A stretch of DNA of 64,000 bases, from assembly GCF_014633365.1 (NCBI RefSeq), contig NC_068349.1:34920753-34984752 (forward strand), read 5' to 3'. The stretch is from Diospyros lotus. Lineage: Eukaryota > Streptophyta > Magnoliopsida > Ericales > Ebenaceae. The translations under genes were made by a program, and so were the position numbers. Positions 49,037 to 62,095 of the stretch are shown here, piece after piece (position 1 is the first letter of the stretch; every line of letters starts with the position of its first letter). The notes beneath the pieces were generated by a model that saw only the letters and a list, made by a program, of their open reading frames with translations, had not been told where the DNA came from and ran no database searches.

Positions 49037-50100
49037 GTTGTGCCACTCAAAATTGGGGGAAGGATACAAAATTTCTCCAGGAAGAAAGATCTCTTTGAGT
49101 AAGCCATTTCTCTTTGGAGAGAGCTTCTCTTTGGGTAAGCAACTTCTCTCTAGAGAGAGATTCTCTTCAGGCGAGCAACTTCTCTCTGAAAAAGTTTGTC
49201 TCCAGAAAAGGATTCTCTCCGAAAAAAAATGTTTCTCTCCAGAAACCGTTCACATCCTTCTTCCCGGAAGTCGTTCGCATGCTTCCTGAAAGAGCCTAAT
49301 TCTTCCCAGAAGCTAGAATCATCCTTCCTGGAAGAACTTATCGTCTTTTTGGAAGCCAAAATCATTTTTCCCAAAATAAGCCATATTCTTCCCGGGAGCC
49401 AAGTACCCAAGGCCGACCCTATCCGGAAAGACCATCATCTCCGGACTCACTTCTTTCTCCGGGCCTATTTTCTTTTAGGGATCACTATTCTCTCTAGAGA
49501 CACAATCTTCTTCGGAGTTACAATTCTCTGCGGGACGTTACCTTCTCTCTGGGGATGTGTTCACCTCCCGAAAACCCTTTTTCAGAGTTGATTCACTTCC
49601 TAGAGCTGACTTTTCTACATTCTCGATGAAAGAGTCTAACTTATGTAGTATTATAAGGGGTATTTTAGAGATTGTGTTGTCTTTTAAATAGTCTTTATAT
49701 TTTCTGCCCTAATTGTATATAAATAGGAGGCATATGGGGGCAGTCAAAATCACCATTCACTTTTTGGAATCGAGTGTTGTCAGAATTGAGAGAAAAATGT
49801 AGAGAAATAGTGCTTTGTAATCTTAGTTGTATTGTATTCGTGTGAGAGGGTTTCTTGTACTGATTTCTTCAAGATTTAGTGGATTACTCTCGGGAAACTG
49901 AAGGCTGGATGTAGGATTGCAATTGCAATCTGAACCAGGATAAATCGCTATGTCTTTTGTTTGGCTTGCATGTTTCTTACCTTATTTCCATTCCTAATTT
50001 TCATTGCTGATTTATATTTCTGTTGTTGGGATTGGTTCGGGTGTGTGTGAGGTTGTAATTTGTTGTGATTAGATTGATCCTAGTGCTCCTAATTGTAACA
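49037..50100 (+). mobile_element. 5' LTR of Ty1/copia element 1
   Basis: The LTR ends TGTAACA at 50100, followed by AATTGGTATTAGAGCC, a tRNA-Met-type primer site. A TATA-like GTATATAAATAGG lies near 49717. The 5' edge (TGTTGTGCC at 49037) is my best guess. The segment 49075-49330 is a degenerate repeat of TTCTCTC / GAGAGA blocks with alternating GGAAG spacers. Confidence 0.65.
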
Positions 50101-50175
50101 AATTGGTATTAGAGCCGAGAAAACTCAATCAAGAAATGCCAAGAACCTTAGAAATCGGTAGATATATCCACTGCT

Positions 50176-51216
50176 ATGGCTTCTACGACCTCTGCCGCTA
50201 GGTATGACATTTAGAAATTCAATGGCTTAAATGATTTTGGCCTCTGGAAAATGAAAATGAGGGCCTTATTGGGTAACTTAGGACTGGAAGTAGCTCTCAA
50301 TGGAGAGTCTAAAATGCCAAAATCATATTCGGAAGAAGAAAGAAAGAAATTACAAAGAAAGCCTATACTACCCTAATCTTGAGTTTAGGGGATAACATGT
50401 TGAGAGAGGTTTCAAAAATGGAAATCAAGGCAGAATTGTAGCTAAAATTAGAAAGCTTATATATGAATAAATGTCTTTCAAGTTGGTTATTCTTGAAGGC
50501 TAAGATGCAAGAAGGGGCAGAAACTTCAAAGCCATATACATGACTTTAATAAATTATCTTAATTTATAAGACATAGATGTATCATATGATGATGAAGATA
50601 AAGCCCTAGTTTTATTGCATTCTTTTCCCAAGTCATATGAAACTTTTGTGTATATTCTAAAGCATGATAGAGACACACTGACCTTAAGAGGATGTAATTG
50701 GTGCGTTGAACTAAAGAATTACAATAGAAAATATAGGGAAAGGTTTCAGCTGGAGATGTCCTTACTATTAGAAGTGGGATAGAAAGAAGAGAATTAAGAA
50801 ATAGGGGGAAGTCTCTGTCAAAATCTAGGAGTGGCAGGAAAGCCATTAAGTGCTACCACTGCCATGAAGAAGGGCAAATAAAAAAAAATTGCCCTAGGAG
50901 AAAGAAGGAATTCTAAGAAAAGTTAAATCTTGAAATTTGATCCTTCTTATGTGAGTATGACCATGATAGTGCAAATGCATTGGTTGCAAATTGTAAGAAA
51001 GATAAGGAGGTGTGGGTGCTAGACTCGGGTTGTTCATTCCACGTGACACCACATAGAGAATGGTTTCTAAACTATAGAGACATTGGAGGTGGTAAAGTGA
51101 TTTTAGGAAACAACCATGAGTGCATCATTAAGGGAGTAGGAGACATAAAACTAAAAATGCATGATGGATTGATTAAAACTCTTAACTTCTGTGAGGTATG
51201 TTCTAGAATTGAAAAG
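50176..51216 (+). pseudogene. Copia element 1 gag-protease remnant
   Basis: The ATG at 50176 opens a copia Gag-like sequence (RYDI stop KFNGLNDF, LWKMKMRALL) broken by stops and frame changes. A zinc knuckle KCYHCHEEG at about 50850 has Gln where the ligand His is expected. A protease start VLDSGCSFHVTPH at 51005-51050 keeps the DSG triad. The frame is cut at 51216 by insertion of copia element 2. Gag would form the particle and the protease would process it. This copy is non-functional. Confidence 0.82.
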
Positions 51217-51757
51217 TGTTAGGATTTGCATTAGTTAACATTCAAATTATCAGGAGAGGATTTCAAATGTAGTTAGAAATAATCTTGTCTTTTATATTTT
51301 ATGAGTTTAAAATGTAACATAACTAACTTTACATAGTTAGTATCGGTAGTCCTTGTTATTTCTTTAATTGCATTTAAGCCCTTGTTGTAACCTCCTCTAT
51401 CTCTTATAAATAGAGGTGGATAGGTTCTCGAAATAGGCATTCATTCATTCATTCTTTTTTATTCTCTTGCATGGTCTCTAGAGAGAATTAAGAAAGAGCT
51501 TCGCTCGGTCCTTGTATTCTCGGGAGGGAAGGCTATTGTTCATAGCCAAGTGCATATGAGAGGAAGTGTTGTATCCTATTACTTTCTAGTGGATTATGTC
51601 AAGCTTCGATAGTCTGGATGTAGGGCATTTTATGCCTGAACTAGGATAAGTTTCTTGTCGCTTTTATTTTCTCTGATATTTGTTTTTGTTCTATTGATTG
51701 TGAATTGGTTGTGAGAAGTGGGGTTTATTGTGTATTTAATCAGTCCTATAATCAACA
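51217..51757 (+). mobile_element. 5' LTR of Ty1/copia element 2
   Basis: A 541-bp LTR starting TGTTAGG and ending AATCAACA, followed by the primer site ATTTGGTATCAGAGC. It has AAAAG on its left flank. It interrupts copia element 1 within the protease region. The partner LTR is outside the window. Confidence 0.85.
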
Positions 51758-51843
51758 ATTTGGTATCAGAGCTTAGGATCACACACAATCACTTTCAATA
51801 TTCATCCAAGAACCCTTAGAACAGTCTTAGAAACCTAAGGAAA

Positions 51844-54800
51844 TGGCTCTATTCGGATCCGCATCAAGATACGATATTGAAAAAATTAATGGTTCAAATG
51901 ATTTTTCTTTATGGAAAATAAAGATGCAAGCCCTCCTCAGTAATCTTGGATTAAAAGAGGCGGTAAAAGAGGAATCAAAGGATAAAGAAAAATGAGGGGA
52001 TGGGGCTAAGTCACTCTCGACAGAACAGAGAATGGATATAGAGGATAAAGCAGTTAATACTTTGATTCTTAGTTTAGGAGATAAGGTATTAAGGGAAGTA
52101 TTTAAGATAACTACAGCCTTAGAAATTTGGAAAAATTTGGATTGTCTCTATCTAACAAAAACTTTGTCAAGTAGGTTATATCTAAAGACAAAATTCTTTA
52201 CATTTAGAATGAAAGAAAATCAAATGTTGCAAAATAATATAGATGAGTTCAATAAACTTTGCCTAGACTTAGAAACATCAATGTTAAGTATGATGATAAA
52301 GATAGGGCATTAGTATTATTACGCTCTTTGCCTCAGTCGTATGAACACTTTGTTGATATTTTGCAACATGGTAGGGATAAACTATCTTTAGAAAATGTAA
52401 TCGGAGCTCTAAATTCAAAAGACTTTAAGTATAACCAGGAAGAAAAATCCTCCAGTGGTGATGTATTGACTGCTAGGTCTAGGAGTTCCAAGAAGGATCA
52501 TAAAGGGAGAAGCAAATCTAAATCTAAGTCAAGAAATGGGAGGAATCCTGTTAAATGTTACCATTGCCAAGAAGAAGGGCATTTTAAGAGAAATTGTCCA
52601 AAGAGAAAAAAAAAAGATTTCAAGGAGAAAAATGTCTCGGATGGTGAAGCATCAGTTTGTGAGTTTGGGTATGATAGTTCTGATGCACTAACAGTGTGTG
52701 AAAACTCAGTGAAGGAAATGTGGATTATGGATTTCGGTTGTTCATTCCACATGACACCCAATAGACAATGGTCCTACTAGGGAATGATCATGAGTGTAAG
52801 GTCCTTGGAATAGGAGATGTAAGGCTTAAGATGCATGACAACACCTATAGAACTCTTTAAGCTATAAGACACACCCCAGAATTAAAAAAAAAAAAAAAAA
52901 ACTTAATCTCCCTTGGTAAATTAACGAGGTATGGCTATAGTTTTAAGGGAGAGGGAGATACACTTAAGGTATCCAAAGGATCCCTAGTGTGTATGAAGGC
53001 CAGCCAGCAGAATGGAATATACGTAAACTACTGCATTAAATGGGGAAGCAACAATGACAGGGAAAAAGATAACCACTATATCAAGATTATGGCCCATATT
53101 AGTGAGCTTAGCCTGAAAGAATTAGCCAAACAAGGGATGTTAAAAAGGGAACCAAGTGGCAGGTCTAGATAAGTGTGAATCCTGTATATATGGAAAGGCC
53201 ACTAAGGTAAAATTTAATAAAACAACTATACACTCATATAAGGGACCCCTAGATTATATCCATAGTGATTTATGGGGACTTGGCTAGACTATTACTTATG
53301 GTGGAGCTAGGTATTTTTTTGTCCATAATGGATGATTTCTCAAGAATGGCATGGATTTATGTTTTGAAAACAAAAGAACATACTTTTGAGGCATTCAAGA
53401 CATGGAAAACTATGGTAGAGAATCAAAAGGGTACAAAGATAAAGACCATTAGGACTAACAATGGCCTTGAATTTATCAACAAGCAATTCTCAGACCTATG
53501 TAAAGATAGTGGGATAGTTCGGCATTTGACTGCCCTAGGAAACCTTAGACAAAATAGCCTTGCCAAGAGGATGAATAGGACACTTCTAGAGAAAGTTAAG
53601 TGTATGCTATTTTATGCCAACCTATCAAAGGCATTTTGGGGAGAGGTTATGAACACTGTAACCTATGTTCTAAATAGGTTTCCTTCAGCAGCTATTGAGT
53701 TTAAGATCCCTTACGAAAAATGAGCAGGGCATAAACCTAGCCTAAAACACCTAAGGGTATTCGAGTGTATTGCATATGCCCATGTAAAACAAGGAAAGCT
53801 GGAACCTAGGGCACAAAAATGTTTTTTTATAGGATATCCAACTAGGGTAAAATGATATAAGATATGGAGTCTAGAACCTAAAAACCAAAGGATTATAGTT
53901 ACAAGGGATGTCATATTTGATGAGAAATTTGTAGCTAAAGGACTGCATGATAATGGTAGTAAGGAGTCGACATCTACAATAGAAAATGTACTTGGTGTAG
54001 AAATATCTAGCTCTCAAAGCCAGGATTTGGATCATCAGGTAAATTTAGAGGAGCCCATAACTGACTAGACTTTTACCCTCATGTAGAAAGAAATGAGGGA
54101 TTGAATGCAAAAGATGAATCTGACTAGCATAGGTATAATGCTGCTCGAGACAGGCAGAAAAGGCAATCCAAACCTCCTAAGAGATATGGTTTTTCAGACC
54201 TAGTTTCCTTTGCATTTACAAGTGCATCAGAGGTAGTAAGGGAGGAACCCCTAACTTATGAGGAGGCTATAGTCTCTAAGGATTCAAGTAAATGGATTGC
54301 TATGAAATCAGAAATCAACTCATTAAGAAAGAATGAGACTTGGAACTTAGTTGAGAGGCTTAAAGGACAAAGAATAATGGGTTGTAAATGGCTCTATAAG
54401 ATAAAGGAATAAGCTGGGAAGGATTCTAAGCCTAGATATAAAGCTAGGCTGGTTGCAAAAGGATTCACACAAGTTGTCGGAGTTGATTATAATGAGGTTT
54501 TTCCCCCCGTGGTTAGACACACCTCAATTAGAATACTCCTTGCAATGACAACCCATATGGACTCGGTGTTGGAACAAATGGATGTCACAACTGCTTTCTT
54601 ACATGGAGAATTAGATGAAAAGATTCTCATGGAATAGCCTAAGGGGTTCGAGTCTAAAACAATCCCCACGTCAATGGTATAAAAGATTTGACCTTTTTAT
54701 GATTGAAAATGGGTTTGTTAGGAGTTTATATGATTGTTGTGTATACTTTAAGCAAGTATCAAACAACATATCCTTGTACCTCCTATTGTATGTTGACGAT

Positions 54801-55012
54801 ATGTTGATTGCAAGTCAATCAAGGGAGGAAATCCAACAATTAAAGCTGGACTTAAAGTCAACATTTGAAATGAAAGACCTAGGAGAAGCAAGGAAGATAT
54901 TGGGAATTGAAATTAAGAGGGATAAACAGATAAGAACCCTGGGATTGTCATAAGAAAATTATCTAAGGAAATTAATCCAAAGATTTAGGATGGCTGAAGC
55001 AAAAGCTGTAAG
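51844..55012 (+). pseudogene. Copia element 2 gag-pol remnant
   Basis: Order is Gag (51844-52600, with a stop and a frameshift near 52300), an intact CCHC knuckle CYHCQEEGHFKRNC, and protease WIMDFGCSFHMTP with Phe in the DSG triad. The integrase core follows (53265-53723, including MDDFSRMAWIYVL and FINKQFSDLC). RT comes last (54290-54950, with QMDVTTAFLHGELDE and LLLYVDDMLIASQ). The Gag-PR-IN-RT order identifies Ty1/copia, and the sequence resembles Tork-like lineages. The YVDD catalytic motif is intact although stops occur before it. The frame is cut at 55012 by the gypsy element, so RNase H is not in view. Confidence 0.9.
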
Positions 55013-56496
55013 TGTAATACCCAAAACCGTTGGGTTATTATTTTAAAGGAAAGATGAAAATTCGAGAAAATTTGGTATCTGAAAAGCCCAAAAAACTTAT
55101 CGAATCAATCGAAAGGAGTACCCTAAGGCTTAAATGATTGAGGAAATAGGAACACCTCTAACGAGCATAGCGAGGCATAATTTTTAGGACCGAAAAAAAT
55201 AGAATCAGGAACGATTTTCGATACAGCAAAAAAATGCAGTTGCCATTTGGGCCGCAAAATTGAATTCTTGTAGGAGACTCCAAAAATGATAACGGAAGCC
55301 TCGGGAAGCTTCAGTTTGTCGATTAGAACAACCCTTCATATGTTTTAGGAAGAAACGAGTAGATTTAAAGCCAAAACGGAGAATCGAGCCTAAGTGCAAT
55401 TTTCCAAACTTACCCGAAGGGGGGTCAAAACGACATTTTTTTCCAAAAGTTGCAAAAAGGAAATCGAAAGATTGGAGCTTAAGGGACTCAATGGAAATAA
55501 TCAAAAGTCTAGGGGTATGAGAAAAAGGGGCCAAAAAGGGAAAACCGAATCTGATGGGGTAAAACTATAATTTCGAAAACTCCATAGCCATGGATTCCGA
55601 CCATGGCACGCACGGCCACTGACCGGCCATTTCAAGCACGGGGATCACATGGGCAGTGGTTGGGGGAGACCAAGAAGCACTCATGAGCCGTCATTGGGTG
55701 TCGGGGTGGCCGGATTTTCAAGAAATTCGACCAAGAAAAGCTGGCCGTGATGTTGGCACCTGCAACTCAATTTTCTGGTCACTCGAGGCCGTCTCAAGGC
55801 CGATCCGGGGAAGGTATGAACACCTAAGGAAATGGGTAAGACGGCCAAAGGAAAATCGGGGTTCAACATTGCCTATAAATAGAGCATGAACAAGCCAAAA
55901 TTTTCAGAAGTTGGAGCTTCAAATCAAGGGCATTTTTGAATAAATTGAGAGGCAAGGATAGAGGGCTTTTGTTGCCCATAGGTCGTGTTGTTGTACTTTT
56001 TGTACAATAGTTTTAATGATGAAAAACATATATTGGTTTAATCCCTAAGTCATGAGTCAAGTATGTGGTTTTCAATATATATCAATTTCAATATCAAGTA
56101 TCACTTTGTGAAAATAAAAACCCTGTTTTGACTAAGTCTAGAAGGTTAGCACCTTATAAGGAGAAGTATAAGATAATGTTTTCTTTTTAGAAAACTAACT
56201 CCCGGTAATTTGATATCTAACATTCATTAGTGCTAAAACGATTTTTAATGAATTTTTCATTAAATAGAAAGTATATATTTTGGAGGTGTTATTATTGCTA
56301 AAACTTGAGTTTGTACTAAAACCCAAAATCTACTTTCTTATTGATTTGGATTTTGATTTTCTAAGTATTTTTATTGAATCCAAATAGGGGGTACTCCGTT
56401 ATTTACTAAAGAAATGTAAATAAGCTGTGATGTATACATGTTGTGGATTGTGCTTTCATGCAAATGTTTCTGAATATCTGTCATGTTCCTATGCAT

Positions 56497-58055
56497 GTTT
56501 CGAAACCCCTTTGAAATGGTTTTCAATGTTTTCAGTGTATCCTATTTCGAAATATCTATGCAATGTATGTGTTTTCAATTCAGGTTTTGAACATGTTTCG
56601 AAACCTCCATATCATGTTTCGAAACCTCATTTCTAGAGAGGTCTGTTTCGAAACTTATATGCATCATGTTTCAAAACATCATTTCCAGATAGGAATGTTT
56701 TGAAACCTATTATGTCATGTTTCGAAACCTCTGACATTCTATCAGTAGATCATTTGAAAATCGAGATGCATGTGTGTTGCATTTTTGTATGCTTCTCATA
56801 TCATTTGTTTAATGCATTCTCCATGCTAAGAGATTCAAATTCAAATTTGAATGCTAGTGCTTTTTAATTATTCAAAGTGGGCTGAAGAGTTTGTCTCCCA
56901 CTTGTCTGCTATCTCTAAGTGCTTTGTCTAGCTGGAAGCTTGTATGTTTCGAAACCTGTTGTCTATGTTTCAAAACCTTGGTCTATTTATATGATGTTTC
57001 GAAACACACTTTGTATGTTTCGAAACCTACTTTTCTGTCTTGTCTCTAACGGCTATAAACGGCCAAATTTCTATCTCTTGGTATAAATAGCAGGTATTTG
57101 AAGACAAGAAGAGATTGATTGAGAGACAACAAGCAAGAACAAGTGAGCACACACTAGAGACACACACACAAGCACAAATGATCTAAATTCGTTTGACAAG
57201 CTTTCAAAGAGGATCCATTCATCCATTCCTAGATGTGCATTGTGATGTGAAAAAGGAGAAGCAAGTGCAAACAACGAGTATCATCCTCCAGCTCTCCTCA
57301 CCTCAAGTTAAGAGGTTTGTACAACCATGTGGTAAGGCATTTATTGCTCTTTGGGTTGTAAAGATAAATTTGATTATCTTGTTAATGTTGTAAGGTTTGA
57401 GTTTAGCCTAAAACTCATTTGGTGTAAAGGTTTGAGTTGAGCCTAAAACTCATTGTGTCGAAGGTTCGAGTTTAACCTTAAAACTCACTTAGTGTAAGGT
57501 TTGAGTTAAGCCCGTAAAAACTCACTTGGTGCTAGGTTTGAATTAAGCCCGTAAAAACTTACATTATAAGGTTTTGGGGTGAGCCGTGGTAAAACCCTTG
57601 TTGTGGTGATCACTAGTAAAAGTGATTGGAATTGCAAATCCTTCAAGTGGGTAAGCTTGAAGGTAGTGGAGTAGGTAGGTGCCGAACCACTATATATCTT
57701 ATGTGCAATTGTTTTTTAGCTTTTGCTTATCATTATTGCCTATTGCACATGTTATCATAAGATTTGTTATCAAAGGCTAAAATAGTTTTCTTGAGTATAA
57801 ACTTATACACATACATACAAAACATATCTTTGATATACAAATATCTTTGGTATACTCTTATTCATGTATATCATATTTTCCAAAGATCATTAGTTTGAAA
57901 TACAAGTTAAAACATTTCAAACCAAGCAAAACAATGAAGTAGATTTCGAAACTAGCTATAACAGTAAGGTATATTTCGAAACACATATAGTAGGTTTCGA
58001 AACCTACTTAACAGAAAGGTTTATTTCGAAACATATAGCTTATATTTCGAAACCT
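56497..58055. repeat. Dispersed GTTTCGAAAC palindromic iterons
   Basis: TTTCGAAA occurs about 14 times, mostly as ATGTTTCGAAACCT, in two clusters (56497-57025 and 57950-58055). Degenerate copies such as GTTTCAAAAC and GTTTTGAAAC lie between them. Confidence 0.9.
57392..57600 (+). repeat. Six tandem units of about 35 bp
   Basis: AAGGTTTGAGTT-AGCC-TAAAACTCA units start at about 57392, 57427, 57461, 57496, 57533 and 57568. Each is a small inverted repeat (GAGTTT/AAACTC), so single-stranded copies could fold. Confidence 0.88.
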
Positions 58056-59540
58056 AGTATTCTACCAACAATCAAAGTTTTAAATTATCGAAAATCTACC
58101 TAATCCCAATTCACCCCCTTTTGGGATAAATTTGCCATCATTAGGAACCAACAATGGTCGAAGGCCATAACTGGAGCATTTGGTGAGCAACGGAGTAGAA
58201 TCGAAGGAGAATTGAAGCCTCGCTGAAACCCTAGGCAGACCGCCTGGCCGAGACTTCAAGGCCTCCGTTGAGCCACTTTCCAGCCTCCTTTCGAGCCCAT
58301 TCAAGTACCATCATGATCGATTAAGCATGGGTTTTCATTTGGTATAAAAATTGCATTTTTTTGGCAAGGGGCTCGCTGGAAAAGATGACCAGCGCGTGGG
58401 CCCCATGCGCCAGTCTCACACGCCCTAATATGCGCTGGCACGTGCAGCCTTGTTGTTTTCTAAATTTTTTTTAAAATGTTTAGAAAATTATTTTATGATT
58501 TCCCATGTAAAAATATTTGGAGAAAAATAGGTGTAGGTATTTATTTTGGAATATAGTAAGGAAAAATTGAAGAAAGATAGAGAAAAAGGCAAGAAAATTG
58601 AGGAAAAATAGTCTTTATTGATTATTTAAATAAATATCTTACCTAGGGTGCTTTGGGAAGTGAGGTGAAACATTTGGTGTGAATTTCAAAGTTGGCACGC
58701 AAATCGAGGTAGTTTGCACATTTTTTTAGGTATCCCAAAAATTGTGTAAGGTGAGTGGTTTTGTCTCTATATCCCATATATGATATGATTTTCATTCCAT
58801 GCATGATATTATCGTATGATATGATCATTTTCGTCATATTTGTTCATATACTGTTGCATGGAAAAACGTGATATATGCATGACACGATCTTTTTGACATA
58901 TTGAAACTCGTGTATGGGGTGAGATGTTTCCCTAAGAGTGTAGCCGAAATTCCCCTAGGGCAATTAATGGAATAACGTTAGGCTTATCTTGTAGAGGTTT
59001 GGGATTCTGCCTAAGGTTCCGTGCCGGGCTGGTAGGCCTAGGAAGTTACATTAATGGTATATATTTATAAGTGTCCATGCATCATTCATTCAATCATTCA
59101 TGCTTATCTAACCCTCACTTAGAAGATTTCATCTTTTGATATTGGATTATGTCCCTGGAATATTCCACGTTCCAGGCGAGGCAAGCAATCGGAAAGGCAA
59201 GGAAGTGATCAAGGCATAATCGTGATGGAAATTTTATGGGTCCCATGTGGGACTAGGACCATCTATTTTATTCGGCTGTATTGTTTAGATTTTTATATTG
59301 GTGGTAATGTTATGATGGGTGAACGATATGTATGTACCCACATATGTTATGTTTTCGAGGTTTCTTATAGGTTCTGATCTTGCTTCCGCTTATGTTTAAA
59401 GTGTATCATTACCTTTTCTATGGTTGGGAGTGTTATTAAATAAAAGTTATGTTGAGAATTTATTATCGGTTTATGTTTGATATATAAAAAAAAGAAAAAA
59501 TTCTAGCATATATTAGTGCCCTGGAAGGTGGGGTGTTATA

Positions 59541-59556
59541 GTTGGTATCAGAACCA
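59541..59556 (+). other. Primer-binding site of the gypsy element
   Basis: GTTGGTATCAGAACC directly follows the LTR end. TGGTATCAGA matches the tRNA-Met-type primer site used by many plant LTR elements. Confidence 0.85.
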
Positions 59557-59872
59557 AAGTTCTATTTGGAGATTAGGGTAGATCTTTAAGGATCTACGAA
59601 CTTGGTGTTTAGAAAACTTAGATTAAGAAATCCCTATCTATAGAATAGGAGATTGATGATCGAAGTTTTAGAGATTATGATCTTAAGTGTGTTGTAGTGA
59701 AAGTACATGTCTAGGAAAGTTCTGGCTAAGGAAATATTTGGTATTTAAGTGTGTCCATTGTGACCCACCTCTCTTTCCTGTGAACTTACCTAGTATACTA
59801 TTCATGTACAAACACTAAATGGCTACTGTTCCCGGTGAATAGTAGAAATCTAACTGGTTTTTCAATGTCAGC

Positions 59873-60370
59873 ATGGGAGATGATTATCTCAAGCAGTTTT
59901 GGGTGACCCACTGGATCAGCCGATAGGCAGATAACGAGCCAATTATGATGGACATCTTCGGTCGCCTTGACCTCCTCGAAGGAATTCTAAGGGATGTGCC
60001 GCCAAGCAGTTTCGTGCAGCCAAGCCTAATGCATGCCCAATTCGATTTTCTGATAGATCACTTGGAAGGGATTTGGAGAGACCTGGCAGAAGGACTCCGC
60101 TTCCAAGGCAACTACGCATCCTTGTTCTTCTACTGCCAACAGTTCCACGACCATGCCACCAACATGTACGAAGGGATTGGACTAGAATGAGAGGAAATGT
60201 CCGACTCCGACGGAGATTGGGACAACGTCGATGTAGTCGATGCCAATATGATAGGCGCTGGCTACCTTAGCTCAAACGATGAAGATGAAGGAACAACTAT
60301 GCACGATGACCTCGATGGACCCGAGGTCGAGTCCGAGGACGACATGACAAGCGATGAGGCTTGGGTTTAG
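59873..60370 (+). pseudogene. Extra ORF upstream of gag in the gypsy element
   Basis: From ATG 59873 one frame runs to TAG at 60370 (165 codons) with only two internal stops (TAG at about 59924 and TGA at about 60188), both explicable as C-to-T changes. The product I can read has a hydrophobic and aromatic N-terminal part (LKQFWVTHWIS, FGRLDLLEGIL, FLIDHLEGIWRDL). Its C-terminal third is highly acidic (DEDEGTTMHDDLDGPEVESE). I recognise no family. It lies between the primer site and gag, where chromovirus elements usually have only leader. The long frame suggests it was once coding, but chance cannot be excluded. Confidence 0.6.
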
Positions 60371-60541
60371 AAGTCGGCCAGCCCATAGAAAAGAATCATG
60401 GACGATTTTATTTTCGTTTGTTAGTGTATCAAATGTGTGCTTTGTGTTTCTCTTAAAAGATGTTATATATATCATGTTATAAAACAAAATTTCCCTTTTG
60501 AAGAAGTTCTCGTGGAATGAGATTTTTGTCTTGTCTTTCAT

Positions 60542-62095
60542 ATGGTAACCACGAGACAACAAAGGAAAATGACTCCTGTCAGCCCCAATCGGGGAATAGA
60601 GGTTGTAAGAAGCAGTGGGAATCGTCGCTACAATAGTAGCATCAGGACGGGGGAACAAGAGACGGAGTCGACAGCTCCCGAAGGACATTTGGATAGCATC
60701 GAAAGGGTTATAGAAAATCTCTTAACCCACACAACCAGAGGAGAACCAGCCAGGCCTACTAAAAATGTGCTAGAACAATACCGGCGGCAACGACCGCCAA
60801 TTTTCAAAGGGAAACCCAATGATGACCCCAGCATGGCCGAGTACTGGTTGGAGCAAACCGTGAAGTTGCTCCGACATCTCCAATACAACAACGAGGACAA
60901 ATTAAACTGTGCCACTTTCATGTTGGAGGATGAAGCTGGGAGATGGTGGCAGACTGCAGAACGAGCTTTGCAAAGATCCTGCTCGAGGCAAGGATCCGAA
61001 ACTGATGAGACCCTAGCATAAGTCTGGGAGGCCTTCAATGATAAGTATTTCCCTCTTAGTTGGAGGCAGGAGAAGAGCTAGGAGTTTGCAAATCTTAAGC
61101 AAACCAGAGAAATGTCGGTGGCCCAATATGACACCAAGTTCCATCAGCTCATTAAATATGTGCCAATGTATGATACCGATGAGTGGCAGAAGGCACAAAA
61201 GTTTATGTCAGGACTCCAAGTAGATCTGCTGCAAGCTTTGAGTACCTGGTTGATTGAATCATACGAGGAAGCTTTAAGTAAAGCTTTGACGATGGAGAGG
61301 AACCTTCTGCAAGTGAAGTAGATTAGGTCTGGAGAAGCAAAAGGGGACTCAAATCAAAAATTGGGAAATAAGAATCCCCAGGGCAATAAGCAATGCTACA
61401 AATGCAAAAAGAGCCATTTGGGGAGGAAATGCTTAGTAGGAACATCTATCTACTACTCTTACGGAAAGCAAGGGCACATAAGTAGGGATTGCCGCAAGAG
61501 AATGGAAACACCTCAAGTGAAAGACCTATCAAAGGTGGTGTGTTTCCAGTGCAATCAATCAGGGCACTATTCAAATAGCTATCCGAAGAGGCCAAGAATC
61601 GGATAAGCAGATGGGCCAGCTGAAAAAGCAAGAGAGGCTCGTGGGACTCGTTAGGGACGTGTCTACAACCTCACTAAGGAAGATGTAGGGACAGATCTGG
61701 TAGTCGTACAAGGTACGCTCTTTATATTGGATACCCATGTTCATGCATTGATAGACCCTGGGTTAACGCATTCATTCATGTCTTATGCTTTGGCTGGGAG
61801 TTTAGGGGTAGAGACTAAGCCTATGGAATCTCCGATAATAATTTCGACGCCCATGGGTAAAAGTGCAAGGTCCTCAAAAATGATAGAAGGATACAAAATT
61901 AGGTTAAGTTTTACTAAATTTCAAGTTAATCTAATTTTGCTAGAAGTGTATGACTTCGACATAATCTTAGGAATTGATTTCTTGTCCAGATACGACGCCA
62001 GCATAGATTGTCGAAGGAAAGTAATGACCATAAGGAAACCGAAGGGGAATGGGTTAAATTTCGAGGGCAGGGTAACCCCGGGAATAGAAAAATGA
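60542..62095 (+). pseudogene. Gypsy element gag and protease
   Basis: One frame from ATG 60542 reads through Gag (RRQRPPIFKG, AEYWLEQTVKLL, LEDEAGRWWQ, about codons 80-150). Zinc-knuckle remnants (CYKCKKSHLG, GKQGHISRDC, CFQCNQSGHY) follow at 61390-61580. The aspartic protease (ALIDPGLTHSFM, about 61740) comes next and FDIILGIDFLSRY ends it. Stops occur at about 61019, 61079, 61319, 61604 and 61650. The protease triad reads DPG instead of DSG/DTG, and one knuckle lost its Cys pair. The frame shifts near 62050-62095 into pol. Non-functional. Confidence 0.92.

Larger units (their letters stand above)
55986..58155 (+). mobile_element. SIRE-like copia solo LTR nested in the gypsy LTR
   Basis: The segment starts TGTTGTTGTAC and ends GGAACCAACA (58153), typical of large copia LTRs such as SIRE. 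GGTCG occurs immediately before it (55981-55985) and again at 58156-58160, two bases after the CA end, so the target duplication is nearly clean. It holds TTTCGAAA iterons and a 35-bp array. No coding region is attached. Confidence 0.8.
55013..59540 (+). mobile_element. 5' LTR of plus-strand Ty3/gypsy element (contains nested solo LTR)
   Basis: The LTR starts TGTAATACCC and ends GGGTGTTATA, followed by primer site GTTGGTATCAGAACC. Without the nested 55986-58155 insertion it is about 2.36 kb. It is related to LTR A (28597-29236 and 42673-44026). Left flank is GTAAG; the other end is beyond the window. Confidence 0.88.

Noticed and set aside
56497..58055. CRISPR-like regularly spaced repeats
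   Set aside because: The short TTTCGAAA motifs have irregular spacing and lie in a plant LTR. Not a CRISPR array.
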